From positions 1 to 18,211 of the forward strand of contig USEC01000036.1 of assembly GCA_900553595.1 (NCBI GenBank): DNA of 18,211 nucleotides, given 5' to 3'. Below the pieces are notes generated by a model. It was not told where the DNA came from. It ran no database searches and saw only the letters and a program-made list of their open reading frames with translations. Shown piece after piece: positions 7,529 to 14,633 of the stretch. This DNA comes from an uncultured Prevotella sp. GTDB lineage: Bacteria; Bacteroidota; Bacteroidia; Bacteroidales; Bacteroidaceae. A program made the translations under genes and the position numbers. How positions within the stretch are numbered: position 1 is the first letter of the stretch; each line of letters begins with the position of its first letter.

Positions 7529-7690
7529 CTACGGACGCAAAACGTGGACGAAACCTGTCCGCGTTGCAGCCGTAGGAAGTGCTGTGATAAACGACAAGTA
7601 ACGTCCACGCGTATGCGGACGCTCGCTATTTTCGTTTATCAGATGCACCTTATTGAAATTTCCTACGTTCCAACGCGCATGACGAATAGC
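7529..7690. repeat. Nested, partly mutually exclusive inverted repeats
   Basis: A compact hairpin pairs CTACGG (7529-7534) with CCGTAG (7570-7575), GCAA with TTGC and GGAC with GTCC inside it. Its right arm also belongs to a larger palindrome, CGCGTTG (7560) with CAACGCG (7671), CGTAGGAA (7571) with TTCCTACG (7660) and TGATAAACGA (7585) with TCGTTTATCA (7632), around a small central hairpin CGTC...GACG at 7602-7621. The two folds cannot form together. This may be a decayed repeat element or a structured RNA. Confidence 0.5.
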
Positions 7691-7801
7691 AAACGCTAAT
7701 ATTCCATCGAAAAATGAATACTGTTGCCCGCCGGTACAGTCTTCGACGGCAAAATTACACAAAATAATCACATTCGCAAAATAACGCTCAGAAAAAAGCA
7801 G

Positions 7802-7809
7802 TACCTTTG
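7802..7809 (+). promoter_or_regulatory. -7 box of the EamA permease promoter
   Basis: TACCTTTG is a perfect -7 box, 108 bp before the permease start. No TTTG sits at the right distance upstream. Confidence 0.6.
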
Positions 7810-7917
7810 CACAAACTATTTGAGGCACGCATATCCAAGATGTGCGGGACACGGGTGCAAAATCAGTGGTTTGCGAAACTTCGCTAAACGAAAAACGTAA
7901 ATAACAACAAAATTGAA

Positions 7918-8862
7918 ATGAACACACGATTGAGAGGAACACTATGCGGAATCGGGGCGGCGGTGTGCTACGGCACCAACCCCTTGGGCGCAATCAATCT
8001 GTACAACGACGGCATTTCGGCAAGTGCGACGCTCTTCTACCGTTTCGCCCTTGCGTGCCTTACGCTCGGCATAATGATGGCCGTGCAGCGCAAGAGCTTT
8101 GCGGTGACACGCCGCGAGCTTGGCATCCTTGCACTGTTGGGCGTATTCATGAGCACGTCATCGACGACTCTTTACTTCAGTTTCCTTTTCATGGATGTGG
8201 GAGTGGCATCGACGCTGCTCTTTGTCTATCCCGTCATGGTGGCGGTCATCATGGCGACGATGTTCAAGGAGAAGGTGACGAAGACTACGATACTTGCCAT
8301 CACGCTTGCCTTGGCGGGCATTGCGCTGCTCAACCGCTCCGGCGACGGCACTGCGCTGAGTCTCTGGGGCGTGACGCTTGTGATGCTTTCATCGCTCACC
8401 TACGCCGTATATATAGTTGTGGTAAACAAGTCGCCGCTTCGGATGTCGTCGGTAAAGCTCACGTTCTATGTGCTTTTCTTCGGCATGTTCACCATCCTCG
8501 GCTACACTCTGGTGTTGGGTGAGCAGATACAGTGGCTCACCACGCCGCGCCAGTGGGCGTATGCCTTGCAGCTGGCATGGGTGCCCACGGTGCTTTCGCT
8601 GGTGCTCATGGCTGTGTCGGTGCGCGACATCGGCTCCACCCCTACTGCCATTATGGGTGCCATCGAGCCTATCACGGCGGTGGCGATAGGTGTGGTGTGC
8701 TTCGGCGAGAACTTCACCATGCGCCTCGCTGCGGGCATGGTGCTCATTCTTACGGCGGTGATTCTGATCATTGCGGGAAAGGAGATGTCGCCGCAGAAGA
8801 TAACCTTGGTGGTGGGAAAGATTGGGCGACGCCTTGCCAAGACATGGCGGTGGAAGCAGTAA
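7918..8862 (+). CDS. EamA/DMT-superfamily inner-membrane permease
   Basis: The product has 314 residues with ten predicted membrane helices arranged as two EamA repeats (about residues 6-140 and 150-288). The first opens with LCGIGAAVCYGTNPLGA. The second has MLSSLTYAVYIVVVNKS and ends PTAIMGAIEPITAVAIGVVCFGE, the usual conserved pore-lining pattern of this family. The basic cytoplasmic tail is KIGRRLAKTWRWK. Members export or import small metabolites (amino acids, nucleosides, other drugs or metabolites); the substrate cannot be predicted. It is monocistronic and ends in a terminator shared with the tRNA gene. Confidence 0.9.
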   Translation: MNTRLRGTLCGIGAAVCYGTNPLGAINLYNDGISASATLFYRFALACLTLGIMMAVQRKSFAVTRRELGILALLGVFMSTSSTTLYFSFLFMDVGVASTLLFVYPVMVAVIMATMFKEKVTKTTILAITLALAGIALLNRSGDGTALSLWGVTLVMLSSLTYAVYIVVVNKSPLRMSSVKLTFYVLFFGMFTILGYTLVLGEQIQWLTTPRQWAYALQLAWVPTVLSLVLMAVSVRDIGSTPTAIMGAIEPITAVAIGVVCFGENFTMRLAAGMVLILTAVILIIAGKEMSPQKITLVVGKIGRRLAKTWRWKQ

Positions 8863-8905
8863 ACCCCGCCATCCGTCACCACGGGACATTACTTATACAC
8901 GAAAA

Positions 8906-8940
8906 AAAGAGAGCATCGACAAGGCGTCGGTGCTCTCTTT
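8906..8940. terminator. Bidirectional terminator between EamA gene and tRNA-Val
   Basis: A 15-bp stem 8906-8920 with 8926-8940, one G-U pair, 5-nt loop, A-rich and T-rich outer flanks. Confidence 0.85.
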
Positions 8941-8951
8941 GTCTTTAATGA

Positions 8952-9029
8952 TGGTAGGGACGATCGGGCTCGAACCGATGACCTCTGCAATGTGACTGCA
9001 GCGCTCTAAACCAGCTGGGCTACGCCCCT
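8952..9029 (-). tRNA. tRNA-Val (anticodon CAC), CCA encoded
   Basis: The minus strand folds as a 78-nt cloverleaf including CCA. The acceptor AGGGGCG pairs with CGTCCCT (one G-U). The anticodon stem CTGCA/TGCAG encloses loop GTCACAT, giving anticodon CAC at 8994-8992. The T arm is ATCGG-TTCGAGC-CCGAT, followed by ACCA. Position 33 is T and 37 is A as expected. Oddities are G at position 32 and a C-A mismatch in the D stem (GCCC/GAGC). It decodes GUG valine codons. Confidence 0.85.
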
Positions 9030-9044
9030 GTCATTAACCGGATG

Positions 9045-9075
9045 CGAAAGTACTGCTTTTTCCCGACATGACAAA
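9045..9075 (-). promoter_or_regulatory. Promoter of the tRNA-Val gene
   Basis: TTTG (9075-9072), a 19-bp spacer and TACTTTCG (9052-9045, one mismatch to consensus) on the minus strand place the start about 8 nt before the mature tRNA 5' end. Confidence 0.75.
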
Positions 9076-9123
9076 ATTTTTATCATTTTTTTACCATTGC
9101 GGTTGTGTCTTTGCGCCGGGCAT

Positions 9124-9909
9124 TTACTTCTTCAGCAGGGCACGAAGCACGAACCATGCGTGTATGCCTATGGTGCGCACCGTGCCGTAATGGCGGCACA
9201 TTATGCGGAAACGCTCCATGAGAGAGGCGCGGTGGTTGTGGTTGGTCATGCCGCCGTCGAGGTAGTTCACCACCACTTCGGGTAGTCGCAGGAGTTGCAG
9301 CTGCATCTTTTCGGCACGCTTCATCACGCGTATGCACCAGTCCACATCCGCCGAAAAGCGGTAGCGCAGGTCGTAGTTCTCGGCCTTGGCTATGTCCGTC
9401 CGCACATAGAACGCCTGGTGGCACACGAGCATTCCGTGGCGGAACGACCGCCAGCTGAGGTTGTCGGGCGGTGCAAGGCGGCGGTGGCGCAGGAAGCGTC
9501 CGTCGTCGTCCACGATGTCGGTGTCGCCGTAAAGCACGGCAGGCAGCACGCTGTCGCACCGCTCGTTCACATCGGTGAATATGTGTTCGAGTGTCGCCGG
9601 CGACGGAAACACGTCGCCGGCGTTGAGAAACACTATGTAGTCGCCCGTGGCACGGGCTATGCCTTTGTTCATGGCGTCGTAGAGTCCGCGGTCGGGTTCG
9701 GATGTCCAGACCACGGTGTGCTCGCAGTCCTCGTCGGTCCGTGTGGTGTCGGCGTAATGCCTTATCACGCCCACCGTGCCGTCTTTCGAAGCTCCATCCA
9801 CTATGATGTGCTCCACCTGCTGCCACGACTGCTGCGCCACGCTGTCGAGGGTGCGCTGCAGAACATGTTCGGCGTTATAAGTGCAGGTTATGATTGAAAA
9901 TCGTATCAT
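9124..9909 (-). CDS. Family 2 glycosyltransferase
   Basis: The product has 261 residues with a GT-A fold. The start FSIITCTYNAEHVLQRTL is typical, followed by VDGASKDGT (37-45), EPDRGLYDAMNKGI (71-84), the DxD-equivalent NAGD (96-99), CHQAFYVRTDI, and ADVDW as probable acceptor-side acid. This close pattern (WcaA-like GT2 with 'SEPDxGIYDAMNKGI') belongs to enzymes that add a sugar from a nucleotide donor during O-antigen, capsule or exopolysaccharide building. The enzyme is cytoplasmic. It is second in an operon after the GT4 gene with a 59-bp gap. No terminator is obvious just after it. The sugar transferred cannot be predicted. Confidence 0.9.
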   Translation of the reverse strand: MIRFSIITCTYNAEHVLQRTLDSVAQQSWQQVEHIIVDGASKDGTVGVIRHYADTTRTDEDCEHTVVWTSEPDRGLYDAMNKGIARATGDYIVFLNAGDVFPSPATLEHIFTDVNERCDSVLPAVLYGDTDIVDDDGRFLRHRRLAPPDNLSWRSFRHGMLVCHQAFYVRTDIAKAENYDLRYRFSADVDWCIRVMKRAEKMQLQLLRLPEVVVNYLDGGMTNHNHRASLMERFRIMCRHYGTVRTIGIHAWFVLRALLKK

Positions 9910-9968
9910 TGTTCAGTTCTGTTTCAATGGTCGGGTCACGAACGTGTCGTGAAGGATGTTGAATATAC

Positions 9969-11243
9969 CTATATTATATATCTCTTGAGCGCAATCAGTT
10001 CGTTATACACCTCGATGTAGCGCATGGCGACGCTCTGCTGCGAGTAGTTCTGCACCACTTTCGTCACGGCATTGGCACGCAGTGCGCCGGGGTCGGCAGT
10101 GCAGAGGGTCCAGTGTATGCCCTCGGCGAGGTCGGCGGAGTCCTTGAAGTGCGCCACATAGCCGTTGCGCAGGTGGTCGATCATCTCCGGTATGCCGCCG
10201 ACACGGAATCCCACGCACGGCACGCCGCACGCCATTGCCTCCATGATGGTGTTGGGCAGGTTGTCCTCAAGCGACGGCAGCACATACACATCGGCGGAGT
10301 TGTAGATGGCGGCTATGCTCTTCTCGTCGGCGACATATCCCAACGGGTATGCCGGCACGGGCATCTGCGCCGCCACCTCGTCGGAGTGTGAGCCGAGGAG
10401 TGCCACCACCGTGTCGTCGCGCATTCCGGGATGCTGCTCCACGAGCTTTTGCATCGCCTCCACGAAGTATGCCATTCCCTTGCGTTCGTCGGTGACTTTC
10501 TGCGACACGAAGAGTATCACGCGCTTGCCCTCGGGCAGACGGGCGAGGCGGCGTGCCTCATTCCTGTCGGCGGGACGGAACGTGCGCGTGTCGATGGCGT
10601 TGGGTATGTTCGTCACGCGCTGCCCCGTCATGAGCGCGCTCTGCCTTGCTTCGCCCTCAAGCCAGCGGCTGCATGTCACGAAGTGTATGTTGCTTGCGTG
10701 GTAGAGCTGCTTCTTGCGCTTCCATATCTTTTCCGAAAGGTCGTTCTTCGAGCCGTGTCCGGGCAGCAGCGGGCAGTCGTGGCAGCCCGTCTTGAAGGCG
10801 TGGCAGGCACGGGCGTAATGGCAGATGGCCGTGGCGGGCCACAGGTCGTGCATGGTCCACACCACGGGTTTGCCGCTGCGGAGAATCTTACGCACCGATT
10901 TCAGCGAGAGCATGCCCTGGTTCACCCAGTGCAGATGCACCACATCGGCTTCCTTGAACTCCGGCGTGTGGGTGATGTCGAAGCCCGAATTGGCCATGTC
11001 GATGTCGAAGAGGTGTTGCCGCGAGAACATGAGGTGGCAGAATATGCACCAGCGTTCCCACAGGAAATGCCAGCGTGCGGCAAGGTGTCGCTGCATGCCG
11101 ACAACCGAAATGCTGTCGGAATGCTTCTCGGCGACGAGCATCTTCGCTTTCACTCCATTATTGTTCAAGGCTTCCATGAGGCGGTGGGCTGCCACGGCTG
11201 CGCCTCCCGTACTTTCGCTTGTGTTTACTATCAGCACTCTCAT
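9969..11243 (-). CDS. Family 4 glycosyltransferase (GT-B fold)
   Basis: The product has 424 residues. The N-terminal Rossmann half starts MRVLIVNTSESTGGAAVAA, with the glycine-rich donor/acceptor loop, then VVHLHWVNQGMLS and WTMHDLWPATAICHY. A cysteine cluster follows (CHYARACHAFKTGCHDCP), characteristic of a subgroup of GT4 enzymes in exopolysaccharide clusters. The C-terminal half has the donor-site motif SLEDNLPNTIMEAMACGVP, where D327 and E335 take the place of the E-x7-E pair. It transfers a sugar from a nucleotide donor with retention, in the cytoplasm. It is the first gene of the GT4-GT2 operon; the two together suggest a short, specific surface-glycan branch rather than a complete capsule locus. 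Confidence 0.92.
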   Translation of the reverse strand: MRVLIVNTSESTGGAAVAAHRLMEALNNNGVKAKMLVAEKHSDSISVVGMQRHLAARWHFLWERWCIFCHLMFSRQHLFDIDMANSGFDITHTPEFKEADVVHLHWVNQGMLSLKSVRKILRSGKPVVWTMHDLWPATAICHYARACHAFKTGCHDCPLLPGHGSKNDLSEKIWKRKKQLYHASNIHFVTCSRWLEGEARQSALMTGQRVTNIPNAIDTRTFRPADRNEARRLARLPEGKRVILFVSQKVTDERKGMAYFVEAMQKLVEQHPGMRDDTVVALLGSHSDEVAAQMPVPAYPLGYVADEKSIAAIYNSADVYVLPSLEDNLPNTIMEAMACGVPCVGFRVGGIPEMIDHLRNGYVAHFKDSADLAEGIHWTLCTADPGALRANAVTKVVQNYSQQSVAMRYIEVYNELIALKRYII

Positions 11244-11273
11244 ATTTACGGATCGTATGTTTCTTTTTGAGCT

Positions 11274-11281
11274 ACAAACTT
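11274..11281 (-). promoter_or_regulatory. -7 box of the glycosyltransferase operon promoter
   Basis: TAAGTTTG (11281-11274, minus strand) matches TAnnTTTG, 31 bp before the GT4 start codon. No good -33 box is seen. Confidence 0.55.
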
Positions 11282-11541
11282 ACGCATTTTTTTCCGATTG
11301 ACCCACTCCTGTGCCTAAAAACAATGCTTCTGCTTATAACTTTTCCGTTTTCGGCACGCTTGTATTGGAGGTTTGCGCGTGCAGGGGCGTCTCCGATGTC
11401 AGATTCTCACCAAACTTGCGGGTTTTGTTACGATTGATAATCGGGAACGGGGATTTGATGTTAAAAATTTGTTGTGTACGGACACATTTTATCGATACAA
11501 TTTAAAAATATCTTAAAATTGCGTGAATTTTCCGCTAAATG
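11282..11541. other. Intergenic spacer without recognised content
   Basis: Between the glycosyltransferase promoter and the small-RNA promoter I find no credible coding frame; only a 6-bp inverted repeat GCACGC/GCGTGC (11354, 11377) stands out. Confidence 0.5.
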
Positions 11542-11573
11542 TTTGTGCAAACAGAAAAAGTGTAGTAATTTTG
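11542..11573 (+). promoter_or_regulatory. Promoter of the putative small RNA
   Basis: TTTG (11542-11545), a 20-bp spacer and TAATTTTG (11566-11573) match the Bacteroidetes consensus at every fixed position. Start is predicted near 11580. Confidence 0.8.
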
Positions 11574-11579
11574 CAGTGT

Positions 11580-11752
11580 CAAAAGGTTAATAGATTGTTT
11601 AGGTTTTTAGTTATTAGGTTTAAGGTAAATTGAACGATTGTTTAACAGGTAACGATGAGGATCCGCGAGGTTCTTCATTAGTTTGAAAAGGATTTTTAGT
11701 TAAACATAGGCTTTGCGGCACTGCTCGTTGAGAGTAGTGCCGTGATTTTTTT
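11580..11752 (+). ncRNA. Putative intergenic small RNA, about 175 nt, unclassified
   Basis: The unit begins at a consensus promoter and ends at a strong intrinsic terminator. No reading frame longer than a few codons lies between; the most visible is ATG 11655 to TAG 11681, encoding MRIREVLH. The body is AU-rich and G-stretch punctuated (repeated AGG/GGT words), with internal direct repeats: GATTGTTTA at 11593 and 11636, and TTTTTAGTTA at 11604 and 11693. I do not recognise it as tmRNA, SRP RNA, RNase P or 6S RNA, because it lacks their long-range pairing. It could be a trans-acting RNA, or a leader encoding an 8-residue peptide. The boundaries are predictions. Confidence 0.6.
11716..11752 (+). 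terminator. Intrinsic terminator of the putative small RNA
   Basis: An 11-bp stem (11716-11726 with 11732-11742, one G-U pair), loop GTTGA, followed after GA by seven T (11746-11752). Confidence 0.9.
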
Positions 11753-11822
11753 ATGTAGTTGTACACACGGACGGGCGCACAACAATGCACGCCTGAAAAT
11801 CAGCGACTTACGATTAGCGTTT

Positions 11823-11910
11823 CAAACAAGGCTTGTTTGCGTTGAAAAGAAGCCTTGTTTGCATCGCAAAGAAGCCTTGTTTGCAGTGCAAAGAAGCCTT
11901 GTTTGCAAAG
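11823..11910. repeat. Tandem array of a 22-bp palindromic repeat, about 3.7 copies
   Basis: Units start at 11830, 11852, 11874 and 11896 with consensus GCCTTGTTTGC followed by variable three bases and GCAAAGAA. Each junction forms an imperfect palindrome TGCAAA-AAG-C-CTT-TTTGCA. The first unit also forms a perfect 8-bp palindrome CAAACAAG-G-CTTGTTTG (11823-11839). There are no spacers, so it is not CRISPR. No gene overlaps it. Confidence 0.85.
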
Positions 11911-11977
11911 CGGACAACATCTGCATCAGAAAATGATTGGAATTCCGGAACAATCAAATCTTTTTTACGCCGCATCG

Positions 11978-12009
11978 CTTGCCATTACGACAAAAAAATG
12001 ATAAATTTG
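11978..12009 (+). promoter_or_regulatory. Promoter of the SLH-like secreted protein gene
   Basis: CTTG (11978-11981, one mismatch), a 20-bp spacer and TAAATTTG (12002-12009). The start would be near 12016, giving a leader of about 80 nt. Confidence 0.7.
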
Positions 12010-12096
12010 CAGATGCGACCTGTATGCAGCAAAAACTGACGACGACCGGACGCCCTGAACAACAATTCGGCATAACACAATCAAATTAACCACAAT

Positions 12097-14478
12097 ATGA
12101 AACAACTGTTTTTAGCATTCGCAGTAGCTATGCTTCTGCTGCCCGCCACGCTGTGGGCCGACACCGCCAAGAAGAAAATAAAGTCGGTGGAGATAACGAT
12201 GGACGCCCCTACTCCCGGAATGGACATAGAGGACGCCGAAAAACTCGCCCTGAAAGCGGTGAACACCGCCTACGGCGACCTGTTCAAGAGCGGTGTCATC
12301 ACACTGCGCGAAATCTCATGGGACGGCGAGTTCGGCGAGAACAAGAAGGGACACCCCACACTGAAGGCCGGATACCCCTACATAGCCACGATTCAGATAA
12401 TGATAGACACGAACGGAGATTACCAGACCGACTATGTAATGAAAGACGGCGACTATGTACTGTCGCCCGAAAACTTCAAGGCCACGGTGAACGGAATGCC
12501 GGCACGCCTGCTCACAAGCGCACCCTACTTCCCAATAATGCAGGTGACATTCACCATACCCGGCGGCAATGGCGGACCGCTGAAGAAAGACCACCATTTC
12601 TTCGACTACGACGTGCTGAAGAAGGAATACCGCTCCACCCTGCCCTACATATCGCGCAAAGAGGCCGACGAAGTGTATCCACACAGCCACCCGCTGGATG
12701 TGCTCGTAATCGACAAGATCGATATGCTCTACGAATTCATGCATGAGAAATACATCTCGTCGAGCGGACATGCATACGAAAATCACAACACTCTGCTGAT
12801 GACCAAGGTAATAATCGATGTAAGCAACGGGTCGGAAAACCACAACATCTCTGAATTCGCAGAAACACTCGGTCGCCCATACTCCACCATATTCAATCTG
12901 AAAGAGGTGTGGCTGAGCCCCAAGGTGGATGCCGTGAAATACGTAAAAGACCTCAACAAGGCCACCGTCGATAGGCTGGCAACCTGGGCACGCCATTATA
13001 TGGGACAGAGCACCAAGCTCTACACCGCCAAGGGCACATTGTTCATCCCCGAGAACGCAGGCAAGGCTGTGCTCGACTGTCTGGCGCTCGACGCCACCGA
13101 ACCGACATACACCATACGCACATACCGCGGCGACGTGTTTGAGGCACAGAAGGCCGGCGTGGCAGCCACCAAGCTTCTCACCTGCACCAAGCATGTGTTC
13201 ACAGCCAAGATAGAGGCTGCCGACCGCGTGTGCCAGTACAACACATGCAAGCAACCGTTCAAATGGTACTACTCATGCAAGGTTTGCGGCAAGTGCGAAC
13301 GCAACAAAGCGCACACTTTCAGCGCCAGATCGGGAGCCGAAGTACTGGAATGGCACTCCATGGGCGAGGACATAGCCAACGACCAGGCATACATCGGCGT
13401 GAACGCAGCTGGTGAGCACCTCTACTGGAAGAGCTGCGTCTATTGCGGCATTTCACACAGCTACCACATGAAACACCTCGTACCCAGAGACCAGAAAATG
13501 ATGGGTATGGACGGCACTTTCGAACAGTACAAGGCCGGAATGCTCGAAAACCTGAAGAGCACGGAAAATATGTGCCTGCTGCAGACGACACTGCCGAGCG
13601 ACGAGATGTTCATACTGCCGCGCAAGTCGGAAGCCAAGATGAGCGTGTGGGCGCAGGACGGCGTGAACCGCGCCCTGTGCGACAACCTCATCGACGACGC
13701 CGTGCTCGGCAACGACTACACCAAACCCGTGACCCGCGAACAGCTGCGCTCCATAATGACACTGCTCGTGAAGGAGATGTCAGGAAAGGACGCATCAGCC
13801 GGAGCCATCGGACTAGACGACGCCGCACTGCCACAGAGCGGCAGCGTGACACGGCAGGAACTGGCGGCATACATACACCGCACACTGCTCTACCTGGAAC
13901 AGAACTCCGAACTGGCTTACAGCGAATACGAATCGAGACTGCCGAAATACACCGACCACACACAGATAAAGGAATGGGCAAAGGAACCTATGGCGTTCTG
14001 CAACGCACTGGAAGTGATCGACCCCAAAACAGCAACGACACTCGCACCCAACGAAGTATGCACCATTGAGTTTGCACTCACCACCGCAGAACGCGCCACC
14101 ATGGCACACCGCACAGGCTGGTATCAGGCAGTGTCTCCCGGCGAATTGGAGGACTTCCTCTCACCCATAGGCGAACGCAACCACTACACCTTCGTATCGA
14201 CATTCGGCAACTGCGACCGCATCTGGGCGTCGCGCGTAACGAACGGAATGTACAACAGTCTGCCGACGACAGAGCCTTTCACCGGCGCACGCTGCTATGT
14301 CGATGCACGAGCACTGCACCCCATACGCGCGAAGATGGGCAAAGGCTACATGAAAAACGCCAACGAAGGCATAGCTGCCGTCAAGAAAATAGCGGGCGGA
14401 GGCAAAAAGAAAGAAAAGAAGAAAGGCTCCGACATAGTGAAGAAAGGTGTGAAAGGGCTTCTGAACATTCTGAAATAA
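12097..14478 (+). CDS. Large secreted protein with cysteine-pair motifs and SLH-like repeats, function unknown
   Basis: The product has 793 residues with a signal peptide cleaved about residue 21 (LLLPATLWA). Residues about 25-170 look like an extracellular beta domain (VEITMDAPTPGMDIEDAEKL onward). The middle carries cysteine pairs: CKVCGKC (C394, C397, C400, after CQYNTC and WYYS) and WKSCVYCG (C447, C450). These resemble the treble-clef-like repeats of Firmicutes surface proteins ('YYYSCKxCGK'). From 515 come SLH-like repeats: VWAQDGVNRALCDNLID with VTREQLRSIMTLLV (515-565), a half repeat with SVTRQELAAYIHRTL (about 570-600), and YTDHTQIKEWAKEPMAFCNALEVID (616-662). The tail is lysine-rich (KKKEKKKGSDIVKKGVKG). 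SLH domains anchor proteins to cell-wall polymers in Gram-positives, so their use here is unclear. I do not recognise the whole protein. It is monocistronic with its own promoter. Confidence 0.8.
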   Translation: MKQLFLAFAVAMLLLPATLWADTAKKKIKSVEITMDAPTPGMDIEDAEKLALKAVNTAYGDLFKSGVITLREISWDGEFGENKKGHPTLKAGYPYIATIQIMIDTNGDYQTDYVMKDGDYVLSPENFKATVNGMPARLLTSAPYFPIMQVTFTIPGGNGGPLKKDHHFFDYDVLKKEYRSTLPYISRKEADEVYPHSHPLDVLVIDKIDMLYEFMHEKYISSSGHAYENHNTLLMTKVIIDVSNGSENHNISEFAETLGRPYSTIFNLKEVWLSPKVDAVKYVKDLNKATVDRLATWARHYMGQSTKLYTAKGTLFIPENAGKAVLDCLALDATEPTYTIRTYRGDVFEAQKAGVAATKLLTCTKHVFTAKIEAADRVCQYNTCKQPFKWYYSCKVCGKCERNKAHTFSARSGAEVLEWHSMGEDIANDQAYIGVNAAGEHLYWKSCVYCGISHSYHMKHLVPRDQKMMGMDGTFEQYKAGMLENLKSTENMCLLQTTLPSDEMFILPRKSEAKMSVWAQDGVNRALCDNLIDDAVLGNDYTKPVTREQLRSIMTLLVKEMSGKDASAGAIGLDDAALPQSGSVTRQELAAYIHRTLLYLEQNSELAYSEYESRLPKYTDHTQIKEWAKEPMAFCNALEVIDPKTATTLAPNEVCTIEFALTTAERATMAHRTGWYQAVSPGELEDFLSPIGERNHYTFVSTFGNCDRIWASRVTNGMYNSLPTTEPFTGARCYVDARALHPIRAKMGKGYMKNANEGIAAVKKIAGGGKKKEKKKGSDIVKKGVKGLLNILK

Positions 14479-14536
14479 AAACTCCCAAAAAAGCATAAAA
14501 AGGAAACCCACACAACTGTTTCACATTAAAAATCAT

Positions 14537-14544
14537 TAACTTTG
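14537..14544 (+). promoter_or_regulatory. -7 box of the fucosidase operon promoter
   Basis: TAACTTTG matches TAnnTTTG; no clear -33 box is present. The last four bases are the start of the inverted repeat listed next. Confidence 0.6.
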
Positions 14545-14591
14545 CATCGGGCATGAGCAGCGTTGCCACATCGCTCATGATCCGATGCAAA
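14541..14591. promoter_or_regulatory. Large inverted repeat overlapping the fucosidase promoter
   Basis: TTTGCATCGG (14541-14550) pairs perfectly with CCGATGCAAA (14582-14591), and inside it CATGAGC (14552) pairs with GCTCATG (14573). The left arm includes part of the -7 box. It could be an operator, or could act as a terminator for the upstream gene, although it lacks a T run. Confidence 0.6.
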
Positions 14592-14633
14592 CTTGTATAT
14601 AAGAAATAGCCAAAACCTATCAACATTATTTAT

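Larger units (their letters stand above)
7460..7917. other. Intergenic region with nested palindromes and the EamA promoter
   Basis: The 458 bp have no credible protein gene; an open minus-strand frame here lacks family-like sequence and runs into the permease gene antisense. The left half holds the inverted repeats listed separately and the right half the permease promoter and a leader of about 100 nt. Confidence 0.6.

Noticed and set aside
7802..7917. Riboswitch in the EamA leader
   Set aside because: Only a small imperfect hairpin (GTTTGCGAA...TTCGCTAAAC) is visible; I could not match it to any riboswitch core I know.
9083..9826. Minus-strand frame of 247 codons overlapping the GT2 gene
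   Set aside because: Out of phase with the clear GT2 motifs and dominated by arginine and histidine, as expected from a shifted frame.
10431..11270. Plus-strand open frame of 279 codons
   Set aside because: Antisense shadow of the GT4 gene, with no signal peptide or recognisable domain; GC-rich codon use on the minus strand keeps the opposite frame open.
11823..11910. CRISPR array
   Set aside because: The repeat units are directly adjacent with 22-bp periodicity and no unique spacers, and no cas-like gene is in the window.
12316..13254. Minus-strand open frame of 312 codons
   Set aside because: Antisense to the SLH-like protein gene; no start context or domain.
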